Of a stretch of 64,000 nt of DNA, positions 44,812 through 53,626 are shown piece after piece. Under the pieces are notes generated by a model, which ran no database searches, was not told the DNA's origin, and saw only the letters and a program-made list of their open reading frames with translations. This stretch comes from JAABVY01 sp964627935. GTDB taxonomy: Bacteria; Zixibacteria; MSB-5A5; JAABVY01. Position 1 is the stretch's first letter. Each line of letters begins with the position of its first letter. The stretch spans positions 124,001 through 188,000 of the forward strand of contig CAZVLB010000007.1 in NCBI GenBank assembly GCA_964627935.1. Direction: 5' to 3'. The position numbers and the translations under genes are program-made.

Positions 44812-44847
44812 AAAAACGGCAACTCTTTTTGTTTTAACGGCTTGCCG
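44812..44847 (-). terminator. terminator of the PqqD-M50-HlyD gene
   Basis: On the minus strand CGGCAA and TTGCCG form a 6-bp stem with a loop of about 19 bases, followed by TTTTTAT. Moderate strength. Confidence 0.55.
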
Positions 44848-44855
44848 GGCAGATT

Positions 44856-47168
44856 CTACCACCAGGACCAGAATTCCACGCGGAAAAATCTCATGAATTT
44901 CCTGAACATAATACCGGCTATCGATGATTTTCCGCAGTATATCTTGGCATAGCCCTGCATCCCGCTTTTGAGCGTGCCATCCTGGTTGGGTACAATGCTG
45001 ATAGCGATGAAATGATTGTCTTGATCCTGGACCGCATGCGAACTGGCCAGCACCTTGTCGACCCGTCCGCTAAATGATTTCTGGGGATAACCGGCCACCC
45101 TGAATGTCAGATCCTGTCCGACATTGAGAATATCGATCTGATCCTCGGGTACACGGATGACAGCCTCCATCGTATCGGTATTTGCTACCGAAACAAGCTC
45201 ATCATCGACACCGAACAATGTCAGCCGCCCATTAAAGGGCGCACGGATCGTGCAGGATTCGATCTGCTGCTGAAGATAGCGGGCCTTAGCCAGAAGACGA
45301 TTTATTTCGGCATCCTGTTTCAATAGTTCCTCGGATTTCGGGCCCTCCCTGAGCAGATCAAATTCCGACTGAGCGATCTGGACCTTCTTGTTCTGGACAT
45401 AGCGTGCGGTCTTGGCGGCATCCCATTCTTCTTCGGAAATCAAGCCTTTTTCCCACATCTTGCGCGAACGCTGGTATTCGTTTTCAACCCTGATCTGTTC
45501 CAGCCTGGATTCTTCCAGTTCAGCCTTGACCTTGGCCAGTTCAGCCGTTTTGGGATCAGACAGGAGCAATTCATACTCTGCGCGGGCCTTGTCGATTTCC
45601 GCCTCGGTCTGCTCCAGCTGGCTGATAAAATGGTCGGATGATATTTCCAGCAGAATCGTGCCGCTGTCGACATAAGTGCCGGGCGTAAGAGTCGGTTTGA
45701 TATCCAGCACGGCAAAATCGGAGATACTGAACTGGTAGACACGGTTGGCCGGCTTCTGGTCTATGCCGCCTTTAAACCAGCTGATTTCGAGCTGGCTGTT
45801 GGCGCCGCCCTTGATGGTATATCTCTCTAACGGCGCGATGGTCAGGGGCGCATTGATCTTCAGGCTGACCGGTATCAATATGGCCGCCAGCACGACAACC
45901 AAAAGAATACCCATCCAGATGTAGAAACGAAATGATTTCGGCACCACTATCCCCCGTTTACTGAACAATCCGCCAAAAGCATTGAAAACCTTTCTGATAG
46001 GCTCATTGAAAATAATAATTACTATCGCCAAAAACAACAGAAATCCTGTCCCGCCCCAGGCCTCCACCAGAAGATTGTACAACAATCCGCCCAGCCACAG
46101 GAAAAGAAATACGGAGTAGAGTATGGCCAGTATTGAATATGTCAGAAATATTCTCTTCTCACGGGAGGTCAATTCCATTCTCTTTTCAGGCGGCCCGATA
46201 AAGATCCGGCGCAATATGGATTTTAAGAATCCGAAGGCTTTTGCACGCAGATTGGGGATTTCGACTATATCCGTCAGCAGATAGTAGCCATCCAGTTTCA
46301 AAAGAGGATTGAGGTTGAAAAGCAATGTCACCAATGCAATCGAGGCGGTAATAAATAAAAGATCGGAAAAAAATGTTCCGGTCTTGACAATGCGCCAGAG
46401 CAGAATACAGGCGGCACCCAGGAAAGCCTGGAAATATATTCCGGCCAATATCGTGAGCACGCGTTGCCGCTTCTTTTCGAATAGATACGAGTCTGACAGG
46501 TTGCAGTAGAAACAGATTTGAAAATACAGAAGCAGGAAGCCCATCTCATTGACCTTGCCGCCATAATGACGGCAAACCAGCGCATGCGCCAGCTCATGCA
46601 ATGACACGACTGCAAAAATCGCCAGGATGATAACCGGGATAGACGATAGTGTGAAGATATCATAGACATTATAAGGAATCGACCCGGCCATGGCAAAAGC
46701 CTGCATGAAACCGATCAGGATAATCAGGGATGATATTATGATAAAGGGAGTGGACAACGTGAACCTGAAATAGCGGTATAACCATTCCAGGAATCTGCCC
46801 GGATCAAAGGCCTTGAGTTTGACAAAAAGTATCTTATCGATGAATGATTTTCTGGGCTCCCGGACATTTTTGCGGGAAAGCTCATATTCGGCTTTTTCTG
46901 TTTCCAGGAATTTTTTCTGATGCAGCAGGTCAATAAACTTCTCAACCTGCTCCGCATCGATCCTGAGTTCGAACTTTTCGGCAAAATGTTCGGCAACTTG
47001 CTCAGGAGAGGTCTTTCCGTCGAGGCTTTTCGCGAGGAAATATTCCGGTTCACGCAACTGGAAGAATTTATCTGTGCGGGGGTCCTTGATAATATAAACG
47101 GTCTGGCCCGCCTGGGTTTGACGGCTGACCACCAGGTCGTCCCTGAGCCTGGGAAACTTGCTATTCAT
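44856..47168 (-). CDS. PqqD-like / M50 site-2-type metallopeptidase / HlyD fusion protein
   Basis: 770 residues in three parts. Residues 5-90 resemble PqqD: LRDDLVVSRQTQAGQTVYII, then YFLAKSLDGKTSPEQVAEHF. Residues 135-400 are membrane helices with the zinc motif HELAH (191-195) and the third ligand region NPLLKLDGYY (Asp293), as in site-2 proteases. Residues 420-770 are an HlyD-type adaptor with one helix (MGILLVVVLAAILIPVSLKI), a long hairpin and a returning lipoyl half (IRAPFNGRLTLFG). It could bind a small peptide, cut it in the membrane and pass it outward. Its ATG overlaps the ClC stop by 8 bases. Function is inferred. Confidence 0.85.
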   Translation of the reverse strand: MNSKFPRLRDDLVVSRQTQAGQTVYIIKDPRTDKFFQLREPEYFLAKSLDGKTSPEQVAEHFAEKFELRIDAEQVEKFIDLLHQKKFLETEKAEYELSRKNVREPRKSFIDKILFVKLKAFDPGRFLEWLYRYFRFTLSTPFIIISSLIILIGFMQAFAMAGSIPYNVYDIFTLSSIPVIILAIFAVVSLHELAHALVCRHYGGKVNEMGFLLLYFQICFYCNLSDSYLFEKKRQRVLTILAGIYFQAFLGAACILLWRIVKTGTFFSDLLFITASIALVTLLFNLNPLLKLDGYYLLTDIVEIPNLRAKAFGFLKSILRRIFIGPPEKRMELTSREKRIFLTYSILAILYSVFLFLWLGGLLYNLLVEAWGGTGFLLFLAIVIIIFNEPIRKVFNAFGGLFSKRGIVVPKSFRFYIWMGILLVVVLAAILIPVSLKINAPLTIAPLERYTIKGGANSQLEISWFKGGIDQKPANRVYQFSISDFAVLDIKPTLTPGTYVDSGTILLEISSDHFISQLEQTEAEIDKARAEYELLLSDPKTAELAKVKAELEESRLEQIRVENEYQRSRKMWEKGLISEEEWDAAKTARYVQNKKVQIAQSEFDLLREGPKSEELLKQDAEINRLLAKARYLQQQIESCTIRAPFNGRLTLFGVDDELVSVANTDTMEAVIRVPEDQIDILNVGQDLTFRVAGYPQKSFSGRVDKVLASSHAVQDQDNHFIAISIVPNQDGTLKSGMQGYAKIYCGKSSIAGIMFRKFMRFFRVEFWSWW

Positions 47169-48942
47169 CCGGTTTACTTAGTCTTTCGATTATCTTCCTG
47201 TTATATGCGGAATAAATATCGCCCTTTTCAAGCATGCCGACAAGTTTTTTGGTATTTTCATGATCTACCACGGGCACCACATCGAGGTCACGCGCGGCAA
47301 TTTTACGCAGGGCCTCATCCAATGTATCTTCAGGCGAGATCAGCGAGAACTGGGTGTGACATATGTCAGCGGCTATCACCAGTTGATCCAGACCGGTCGA
47401 GGATGCTATTCGTCGCAGGTCCTGAAATGAAAGCGCCCCTACCAGTTCGCCGTCGGTTCTGACCACCGGGAAATAATCATGTTCACTGTCCTCGAAAATT
47501 TTCAATAGCTGGCCCAGATTGGTTTCCGGCTGTATCGACCTGTAGTCGGTATGCATAACATCGCGCACCTTGATCGATGACAATATGGCAACATCACGTC
47601 CGCTGCGCAGTTTGACCCCGCGACGGCTCAGTTTGAGCGTATAGATTGATTCGTGGTTCAAACGCCGGGCAATCAGGGTAGCAAACACACAGGTAATCAT
47701 AAGCGGCAGGATCATCTTGTAATTGCCGGTCATCTCGAAAATAATCAGGATAGCCGTGATCGGTGCATGCGTGGCACCAGCTACCACGCCGGCCATGCCG
47801 ACCAGGGCGTAGGCTCCGGATGGTCCGGTTACACCGGGAAAGAGCATATGCGCGATCTGGCCGAAGAATCCGCCGGCCACTGCACCCATAAACAGCGACG
47901 GCGCAAAAATTCCGCCCGAGTTGCCCGAGCCCAATGTCAGCGAAGTGGCCAGGATTTTGGCCACGACCAGGATACCCAGGAGCAGAAGCGGCAGACGGCC
48001 CAGAAGCGCCAATTCAATCGTGTCATAACCATCAGCAAAAACCTGCGGCAAAAACAGCCCCACCCCGCCCAGGAGAAGACCGCCAATGGCCGGCTTTAGG
48101 AAGCCGCTGATTTTGATCTTTTCGAATATATCCTCGGCAAAATAGAGAACACTTGTGAAGCCTTTGCCGACTACAGCGGTAAAGGCACCCAGGGCTATAT
48201 AGATCGGGATTTCATAGGCCGAGAACAATGTATAAACTTTCGGCACATCAAAAGCAGGTGAATCCCCCAGAATCGAACGTGAGATAACCGAAGCGATAAC
48301 CGAGGACAGTATTACAGGTGAGAATGTCCTGATACCGAAATCGCCCAGGATCACCTCCAGCGCGAATATAACTCCCGCAATCGGGGCATTGAACACCGCC
48401 GCAATACCGGCCGCCGCACCGCATCCGACAAGTATCCTGACCCTGTCGCCCGACATGCGAAATACCTGCCCGATCATCGATCCGATTGTCGATCCGATCT
48501 GCACAATCGGTCCCTCACGACCGGCTGATCCGCCCGAACCGATACATACCGCCGAGGCGATCGACTTGGCCACCGCCACACGGGGCCTGATGATACCGCC
48601 TCTCAGGGCCACCGACTCCATCACCTCGGGCACACCATGACCGCGTGCTTCACGGGCGTAGCGGTATACTATCGGGCCGACAATCAAACCGCCAACAAAG
48701 GGAATCAAAGGAATCCAGAATTTCCATTTGACAATAAACTGGTTCAGATAGGAAAGCGAATAACCGAAGAAAAATTCCTTGGCCCGCTCGATCAGCCAGA
48801 TAAACAGGACCGCACCCAGGCCGGTGGATATACCCACCACGAAAGACAGCAGAATCAGAATCTGCGTCTCCGAGGGCTTGTGACGGCTGTAATACCGTGA
48901 GCCGTAAACCTGAACCGCTTTTGCCAATCGGGCCAAATTCAT
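47161..48942 (-). CDS. ClC-family chloride channel or Cl-/H+ antiporter with CBS pair
   Basis: About 593 residues. The ion-path motifs are present: GHGVPEVME, GREGPIVQIGS (with the gating Glu) and GGIFAPSLFMG. Two CBS domains (about 455-590) would sense nucleotides. The frame opens at a TTG at 48978, but that codon overlaps a -35 box; the ATG at 48942 lies 8 bases after the -10, so I take it as the start of a leaderless mRNA. The selectivity Ser is replaced (GHGVP for GSGIP), so another anion is possible. It shares an operon with the fusion gene. Confidence 0.9.
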   Translation of the reverse strand: MNLARLAKAVQVYGSRYYSRHKPSETQILILLSFVVGISTGLGAVLFIWLIERAKEFFFGYSLSYLNQFIVKWKFWIPLIPFVGGLIVGPIVYRYAREARGHGVPEVMESVALRGGIIRPRVAVAKSIASAVCIGSGGSAGREGPIVQIGSTIGSMIGQVFRMSGDRVRILVGCGAAAGIAAVFNAPIAGVIFALEVILGDFGIRTFSPVILSSVIASVISRSILGDSPAFDVPKVYTLFSAYEIPIYIALGAFTAVVGKGFTSVLYFAEDIFEKIKISGFLKPAIGGLLLGGVGLFLPQVFADGYDTIELALLGRLPLLLLGILVVAKILATSLTLGSGNSGGIFAPSLFMGAVAGGFFGQIAHMLFPGVTGPSGAYALVGMAGVVAGATHAPITAILIIFEMTGNYKMILPLMITCVFATLIARRLNHESIYTLKLSRRGVKLRSGRDVAILSSIKVRDVMHTDYRSIQPETNLGQLLKIFEDSEHDYFPVVRTDGELVGALSFQDLRRIASSTGLDQLVIAADICHTQFSLISPEDTLDEALRKIAARDLDVVPVVDHENTKKLVGMLEKGDIYSAYNRKIIERLSKPDE

Positions 48943-48950
48943 AAACTGAA

Positions 48951-48978
48951 AGTATATCATGTAAGAGTGAGTTGACAA
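48951..48978 (-). promoter_or_regulatory. promoter of the ClC-fusion operon
   Basis: On the minus strand TTGTCA, 16 bases and TATACT, then 8 bases and the ATG at 48942. It predicts a leaderless transcript. Confidence 0.6.
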
Positions 48979-49001
48979 GGCTTTTATAGGACTCTGCGGA
49001 T

Positions 49002-49034
49002 AAAAAAATCCCCTTCAGAGCCTGAAGGGGATTT
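49002..49034 (-). terminator. intrinsic terminator after the PDZ protein gene
   Basis: AAATCCCCTTCAG and CTGAAGGGGATTT form a perfect 13-bp stem with a 3-base loop; on the minus strand a run of seven T follows. Confidence 0.93.
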
Positions 49035-49056
49035 CGGGGTCATATTCTTTCGGGGA

Positions 49057-50055
49057 TTATTCCTGCAATTCTTCCTGGAGTTGTTTAAGTTCCTCACGCA
49101 ACTGGTCCAGTTCCTCGCGCAGTTCATCCATGGACTCCTGCAATTTCTGACGGAATTCCGGGCCAAACTGCTCTTTCAGTTCATCCAGCTGTATGTTTAG
49201 CTCATCCGGATCGAAATGCCATTCCATCCCGGAAAGATTGGGGATCGCGATTCCATCCTGACCGAAAAGAGACTCAAAATTATGCGGGAATTCGCGTTCA
49301 TCGAGCTCGGCCATTAAATTCATCTTATTTCCATCGCGTACAACCTCGATTTCGATTTTATCGCCTTTTTTATGGTCACGAATCACCTCGGTAACATCGG
49401 AGGCATCGTCGATTTCGGTGCCATTAACGGCCACAATAACATCACCGGCCTTGAGCCCGGCCTTTTCGGCCGGAGATTCCTCGATAACTTCGCTGACAAG
49501 GGCACCATCCTCCACCTGGAAATATTCTGCCAGCTGATCACCCAATGACTGCAGACCAACACCCAGGTAACCATAAGGCTTGCCTTCAAAATTGAAAAAT
49601 AATTTTTCCGGACGGGGAGCCTTAAGAGAGAATTCATAATCTTTCTTGCGTTCGGATTCACCCAGTTCAACATTGTAAGTCTGTTTCTCGCCATCACGCC
49701 AGATTACAACCTCGATTTTATCGCCGGGTTTATGTTCCTTTATTTCACGGCTCAGATCATCGCTGTCGGCAATCACGATTTCCTCGACCCTTACGATCAC
49801 ATCGCCATCCCTGAGGCCGGCCTTATCCGCAGGAGATTTTTCTATGACCTTATTTATCAGGACGCCTTCTTCGATTTTCAATCCCAGAGCCTCAGCGACA
49901 TCATCGCCAACATCCTGCATATATATTCCCAGCCAGGCCTTTTTGTTGAAATTGCTATCATCGGGATCGGCGGCCCACAGAGTTGATCCGATTAAAAGCC
50001 CCGCCGCCAACACAAAAAGTGTGGCCAGAAATAATGTCTTCTTTAAGCTGCGCAT
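49057..50055 (-). CDS. secreted two-PDZ protein without a protease domain
   Basis: 332 residues with a signal peptide (LLIGSTLWA). Two PDZ domains (about 40-130 and 155-245) carry the ligand loops WLGIYMQD and YLGVGLQS and share SPADKAGLRDGDVIV / SPAEKAGLKAGDVIV. There is no Ser protease domain as in DegP. The last 55 residues are a Glu/Leu-rich coiled coil (ESMDELREELDQLREELKQL). It may be a periplasmic scaffold or a regulator of a site-2-type protease, since PDZ proteins control RseP-like enzymes; that link is inference. Confidence 0.85.
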   Translation of the reverse strand: MRSLKKTLFLATLFVLAAGLLIGSTLWAADPDDSNFNKKAWLGIYMQDVGDDVAEALGLKIEEGVLINKVIEKSPADKAGLRDGDVIVRVEEIVIADSDDLSREIKEHKPGDKIEVVIWRDGEKQTYNVELGESERKKDYEFSLKAPRPEKLFFNFEGKPYGYLGVGLQSLGDQLAEYFQVEDGALVSEVIEESPAEKAGLKAGDVIVAVNGTEIDDASDVTEVIRDHKKGDKIEIEVVRDGNKMNLMAELDEREFPHNFESLFGQDGIAIPNLSGMEWHFDPDELNIQLDELKEQFGPEFRQKLQESMDELREELDQLREELKQLQEELQE

Positions 50056-50127
50056 AAGATTCCTCCTCGCAATGGATTGGTTTTACATTTCCATTTTACT
50101 GGAAAAAAATCGCGAGGTTGCATTTTT

Positions 50128-50544
50128 TTAGAGAATCTCAACTTCCGTCTGGATCTCAGTTCGTCCCTTAACTGTTTGCGAGACAGAGCAATACTTGTCC
50201 ATAGAGAGGTCAATCGCCTTGCGCGCCTTGTCCTCGGTCAGGTTCTTGCCGGAGAGAATATATTTGAGTTTCATGCGATCAAAATATTTGGGATAGTCAT
50301 CCCTCTGTCCACCTTCGATATGAACCTCCACACGGGTCAGTTCAATTCTCATTTTTTGCAGGATATTGAGCATATCGATGGCAGTACAGCTGGCAATACT
50401 CATCAGCAAAAGTTCCGTCGGACGCATCCCGCTGTCATCACCGCCCTTGTCTTTGGCCATATCGATTACTATGCCATGGCCTGATTTCAGCCCCTGCCCC
50501 ACAAGTTGCCTGTTGCCGGTCCATTTAACATTTGTCTTTATCAT
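50128..50544 (-). CDS. OsmC-family peroxiredoxin-like protein
   Basis: 138 residues. The family core is visible: RPTELLLMSIASCTAIDMLNIL with the first catalytic Cys, and SMDKYCSVSQTV with the second. OsmC/Ohr proteins reduce organic hydroperoxides by this Cys pair. The frame is open to 50574, but GGGAG lies 9 bases before the ATG at 50544. It lies 38 bases after the RidA gene on the same strand, likely one operon for stress defence. Confidence 0.9.
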   Translation of the reverse strand: MIKTNVKWTGNRQLVGQGLKSGHGIVIDMAKDKGGDDSGMRPTELLLMSIASCTAIDMLNILQKMRIELTRVEVHIEGGQRDDYPKYFDRMKLKYILSGKNLTEDKARKAIDLSMDKYCSVSQTVKGRTEIQTEVEIL

Positions 50545-50582
50545 CTCAACTTGCTCCCGGATTTGAATTCGCAATTACCGTC

Positions 50583-50969
50583 CTAGTAGCAGGCTACCGC
50601 CTCGATTTCAACCATCACATCCTTAGGCAGACGAGCCACCTCGACTGCCGCACGGGCCGGAGGATCATCCTCAAAGAAGCTGGCATAGACCTCGTTCATG
50701 GCCGCGAAATCATCCATGCTTTTTAAGTATACCGTGGTTTTGACTACATTGACACGAGCCATTCCTGCGGCCTCGAGGAGGCCAAACAGGTTTTTCAGGA
50801 CCTGCCGGGTCTGTTCCTTTATGCCACCCTCTACGATTTCACCCGATTCGGGATCGATCGGAATCTGGCCCGAACAGAACATAAAGCCCTTGCAATCACA
50901 TTTCACTGCCTGGCTGTAGGGCCCGATTGCGCCGGGCGCCTTATCGGTGGATACTACTTCCTTTTTCAT
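50583..50969 (-). CDS. ridA: RidA family enamine/imine deaminase
   Basis: 128 residues, the usual RidA length. APGAIGPYSQAVK opens the family pattern; the substrate-binding Arg is in DPPARAAVEVARLP and the conserved Glu in VMVEIEAVA. RidA hydrolyses reactive imines made by PLP enzymes such as threonine dehydratase. The frame reaches 51017, but GGGAG lies 6 bases before the ATG at 50969. Confidence 0.93.
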   Translation of the reverse strand: MKKEVVSTDKAPGAIGPYSQAVKCDCKGFMFCSGQIPIDPESGEIVEGGIKEQTRQVLKNLFGLLEAAGMARVNVVKTTVYLKSMDDFAAMNEVYASFFEDDPPARAAVEVARLPKDVMVEIEAVACY

Positions 50970-51094
50970 AATAATCTCCCATGCAATACAGTTTATTTTA
51001 ATGCAAAAATATCGCATTTAAGACATTAGATCAACTGTTTTCTGGAGTGATAAAAAGGGGCTTATGTTCCTGGGAAGAGAATCAGGTTGCGATA

Positions 51095-52090
51095 CTACTC
51101 GATTTTATTCTGGTAATTATCCGGGCCCATCAGGATCGTAAATTCACGCAGATATCGTTCATCGAAATGGCCCTTCATTTCAAACATCAGCTTCAGGGCC
51201 GGATACGTGCCCATGGCGGCCTGATAAACCCTTTCGGTGGTCAGGGCATCGAAAACATCGGCAATCGCTATTATGCGTCCGTAATCATGAATCTCGCCCC
51301 CCGTCAGCCCCTTGGGATAACCGGACCCATCCAGGCGTTCATGATGCTGCATGACCGGCAGATAGGATTCATCGATAAGCAGATTGGATTCCATCAAAAG
51401 ATCGCGGCCGATGGCCGGATGCTTTTTCATGACCGCGAATTCGGTCGGGCTCAGCGCGGCCCTTTTCTTAATGATTCGCTCAGGTATCTTGACCTTGCCG
51501 ACATCATGAAGCAGCGCCCCGATACCCAGTTCGCCCAGTGCCTTGCGGTTGGATATGCCGATCTTCTGGGCCAGGGCAATCGTAAATGTGCAGACGTTGA
51601 CTGAATGCGTGAATGTATAGTAATCGAAAGAGGTTATTCTGAGCAGGTTCAAAAAGGCCTCGCGGCCGCGCAGGATATATTCGACCGTATTTGAGACCAG
51701 GTCCTTGGAACGGCGGATATTTTCGCCAATGGTCGGGTTGGCCAGAACCTCCTTGACCAGGTTCTTGGAGGTCTCATAGATAATACCGGCTTTCTTTGGT
51801 TCGGGGACCTTTTCGTCGCTGATGATTCTGTTCAGATTCTGCTCAATATAGCGCTGGTAGTTTTTACGTTCGCCCGGCTTGATATACAGGCGGGTAACCC
51901 GGCTTTCCAGCAGCTTGCCCTTGGTTTCATCAGTGAAAGGCAGGTTCTTGGAACGGTACAGAACCGGCTCATTGGCTATACGGATATACAGGTCGAAATC
52001 GAGGATCGTATCTATCCTCAACGTCTCCAGATAAATAGGCAGATAATCCCTGATATGCAATCCGGGTTCCTTTTTGGGAGTAACCAGCAT
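51095..52090 (-). CDS. HD-GYP cyclic-di-GMP phosphodiesterase-like protein
   Basis: 331 residues. An N-terminal DUF3391-like domain (about 10-130) precedes the HD-GYP domain: HSVNV, LLHDVGKVKIPERI and HHERLDGSGYPKGL, with DVFDALT and the later residues intact. Such proteins cleave cyclic di-GMP or a related dinucleotide. There is no receiver or membrane segment, so the input probably comes through the N-terminal domain. Monocistronic or paired with the unknown gene upstream, though a terminator lies between. Confidence 0.92.
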   Translation of the reverse strand: MLVTPKKEPGLHIRDYLPIYLETLRIDTILDFDLYIRIANEPVLYRSKNLPFTDETKGKLLESRVTRLYIKPGERKNYQRYIEQNLNRIISDEKVPEPKKAGIIYETSKNLVKEVLANPTIGENIRRSKDLVSNTVEYILRGREAFLNLLRITSFDYYTFTHSVNVCTFTIALAQKIGISNRKALGELGIGALLHDVGKVKIPERIIKKRAALSPTEFAVMKKHPAIGRDLLMESNLLIDESYLPVMQHHERLDGSGYPKGLTGGEIHDYGRIIAIADVFDALTTERVYQAAMGTYPALKLMFEMKGHFDERYLREFTILMGPDNYQNKIE

Positions 52091-52123
52091 ATTAGAATTA
52101 TCGGTATATTTCCTTAATTAATT

Positions 52124-52157
52124 AAAAAAAACCCCGCCGGGGAGACGGGATTTTTTT
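52124..52157 (-). terminator. terminator between the unknown gene and the HD-GYP gene
   Basis: A GC-rich hairpin core (CCCCGGCGGGG, with an outer CCCG/CGGG alternative) is flanked by A and T runs. On the minus strand eight T follow the stem. Confidence 0.6.
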
Positions 52158-52176
52158 GTACACAAGGAGTAATAAA

Positions 52177-52797
52177 TCAGGAGGTATAACTGCGCACCAT
52201 GAGAAGAACGGACTGCAGCGAAGTAGTGATATTCGATAAAGTCTTGGAGTAGCGTTTCAGCAATTCGGAATACTGCCAGCGCATCGAAAATGCCTTGGGC
52301 GGAAAATCGAACAGGTCCAGCAGGGTTTTGCGATGAATCTCTTCCAGGTAGCGTACCACGTAATAGGGATAGTCGCCGACATCATGTTTTACCGTTTCGC
52401 CTCTTTTGATCCGGTCGCGTACATTTTCAACCTTCTCCAGAACAACCGTTCCGAAACACCAGGGGGACATGAATACTCCCAGACTGTCATCGGTACTGTA
52501 GAATTTCTTTATTGTAGTCAGCACAATTTCATAAATCAGCTTACGGGCCCGGTAGAAGGCCTTGGCTTCCATCAAGTCCTCCGATGTATTATCAAGCTTC
52601 TGCTGAACATCCTTGTATTCAGGTATAGCTCTGGCCCACAACTCTTCGAGGAACGAATAGTAGTCCTCGACATAGACTTTGACTCCCTCGGATATGCTGT
52701 TTATATACCAGCCGTTTTCATCTTGTTTGGCTTTCGGCTCGGTAATCCTGTCGAGTCTTTCTGTCGGGAATCCACGTTTGCAAATATCGCTCAGCAT
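52177..52797 (-). CDS. unknown helical cytosolic protein
   Basis: 206 residues that I do not recognise. It is mostly helical, with acidic N-terminal and aromatic middle parts (VKVYVEDYYSFLEELWARAI, SPWCFGTVVLEKVENVRDRI, DYPYYVVRYLEEIHRKTLLDLFDFPP). There is no signal peptide, membrane segment or metal cluster. AAGGAGG lies 8 bases before the ATG, so translation should be strong. A terminator separates it from the HD-GYP gene. Confidence 0.7.
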   Translation of the reverse strand: MLSDICKRGFPTERLDRITEPKAKQDENGWYINSISEGVKVYVEDYYSFLEELWARAIPEYKDVQQKLDNTSEDLMEAKAFYRARKLIYEIVLTTIKKFYSTDDSLGVFMSPWCFGTVVLEKVENVRDRIKRGETVKHDVGDYPYYVVRYLEEIHRKTLLDLFDFPPKAFSMRWQYSELLKRYSKTLSNITTSLQSVLLMVRSYTS

Positions 52798-53047
52798 CGT
52801 TGACCTCCTTGTGGGTTCATTCAGTCTATCCCCTTATTGAGCAAGCCCTGTGCCGGAATAAAAGGATTTGATTCAGTCCTCAACAGGCGATTTAAAACCA
52901 TAGTTTTCCCTTTACATTTCAACAAATTAGCCGAAATCAGCCTGTTTGTCGAGCGGTTGTCAACATTTGCACAGATGTGAATCTTGATGCGCTCCATTGA
53001 AATCTGTATGCAGAATCTTGCAGAACATGCATGATTTAATCCAGATA

Positions 53048-53076
53048 TTGAATTTGAGATATAAAATCCGTATAAT
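53048..53076 (+). promoter_or_regulatory. promoter of the ruvX operon
   Basis: TTGAAT, 17 bases and a perfect TATAAT, then 8 bases and the ATG at 53085. The start codon would be at the 5' end of the mRNA. Confidence 0.7.
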
Positions 53077-53084
53077 CTCTGGAG

Positions 53085-53498
53085 ATGAGATTAATGGCTA
53101 TAGATTATGGTACCAAAAAGATCGGCCTGGCCCTGTCCGATCCGTTTAAAAGTTTTGTGGCCCGGACCATGACCCTGGATGTCAAATCCGATAAGGATGC
53201 CGCCCTGCAGATAAAGGATATAGTCCGGCAGGAGCAAGTGTCGAAAATCATACTGGGGCATCCTTTGAATGATGATGGCTCGGTGGGCCCGATGGCTGAA
53301 CAGGTGGAACAATTTAAAATACGCCTGGAGAAACTTTTGGAGGCCGAGATCATATTATCAGATGAGCGCTATACATCGGAGGAGGCCCTGAAATACCTGC
53401 ATATGGAGGGTAAGAAAATCGAAGGCAACAAAAAAAGGATCGACGCTATCAGCGCCGCCTTGATTCTTGACGATTATATAAAGGAGAACCCGGCTTAG
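53085..53498 (+). CDS. ruvX: Holliday junction resolvase-like RuvX (YqgF)
   Basis: 137 residues of RNase H fold: AIDYGTKKIGLALSD at the start, ILGHPLNDDG in the middle, SDERYTSEEA and RIDAISAALIL with the acidic residues near the end. RuvX/YqgF is needed for 16S rRNA 5' processing in E. coli. The ATG at 53085 gives the family-typical spacing to IDYG, and a TATAAT box just upstream implies a leaderless mRNA; an ATG at 53094 has GGAG at a better distance and remains possible. Confidence 0.93.
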   Translation: MRLMAIDYGTKKIGLALSDPFKSFVARTMTLDVKSDKDAALQIKDIVRQEQVSKIILGHPLNDDGSVGPMAEQVEQFKIRLEKLLEAEIILSDERYTSEEALKYLHMEGKKIEGNKKRIDAISAALILDDYIKENPA

Positions 53499-53506
53499 AT
53501 CAGGTT

Positions 53507-53626
53507 ATGGTTTTATTCGTGCTTGGATTACTGGCATCACCTTTGATACTGGCGGCGGTCATTCTCTATTTACCGTTCAGACTGACCGGCCTGCTGATTG
53601 AAAAACTGCGGAGGAAAGAGACTTGA
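53507..53626 (+). CDS. 39-residue single-pass membrane protein
   Basis: ATG at 53507, TGA at 53624. One hydrophobic segment (LFVLGLLASPLILAAVILYL) is followed by a basic tail (EKLRRKET). It starts 8 bases after ruvX and its stop overlaps the mltG start by four bases (TTGA), which suggests coupling. The ribosome site is weak. It could simply set up mltG translation or be a small partner of MltG at the membrane. Confidence 0.5.
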   Translation: MVLFVLGLLASPLILAAVILYLPFRLTGLLIEKLRRKET

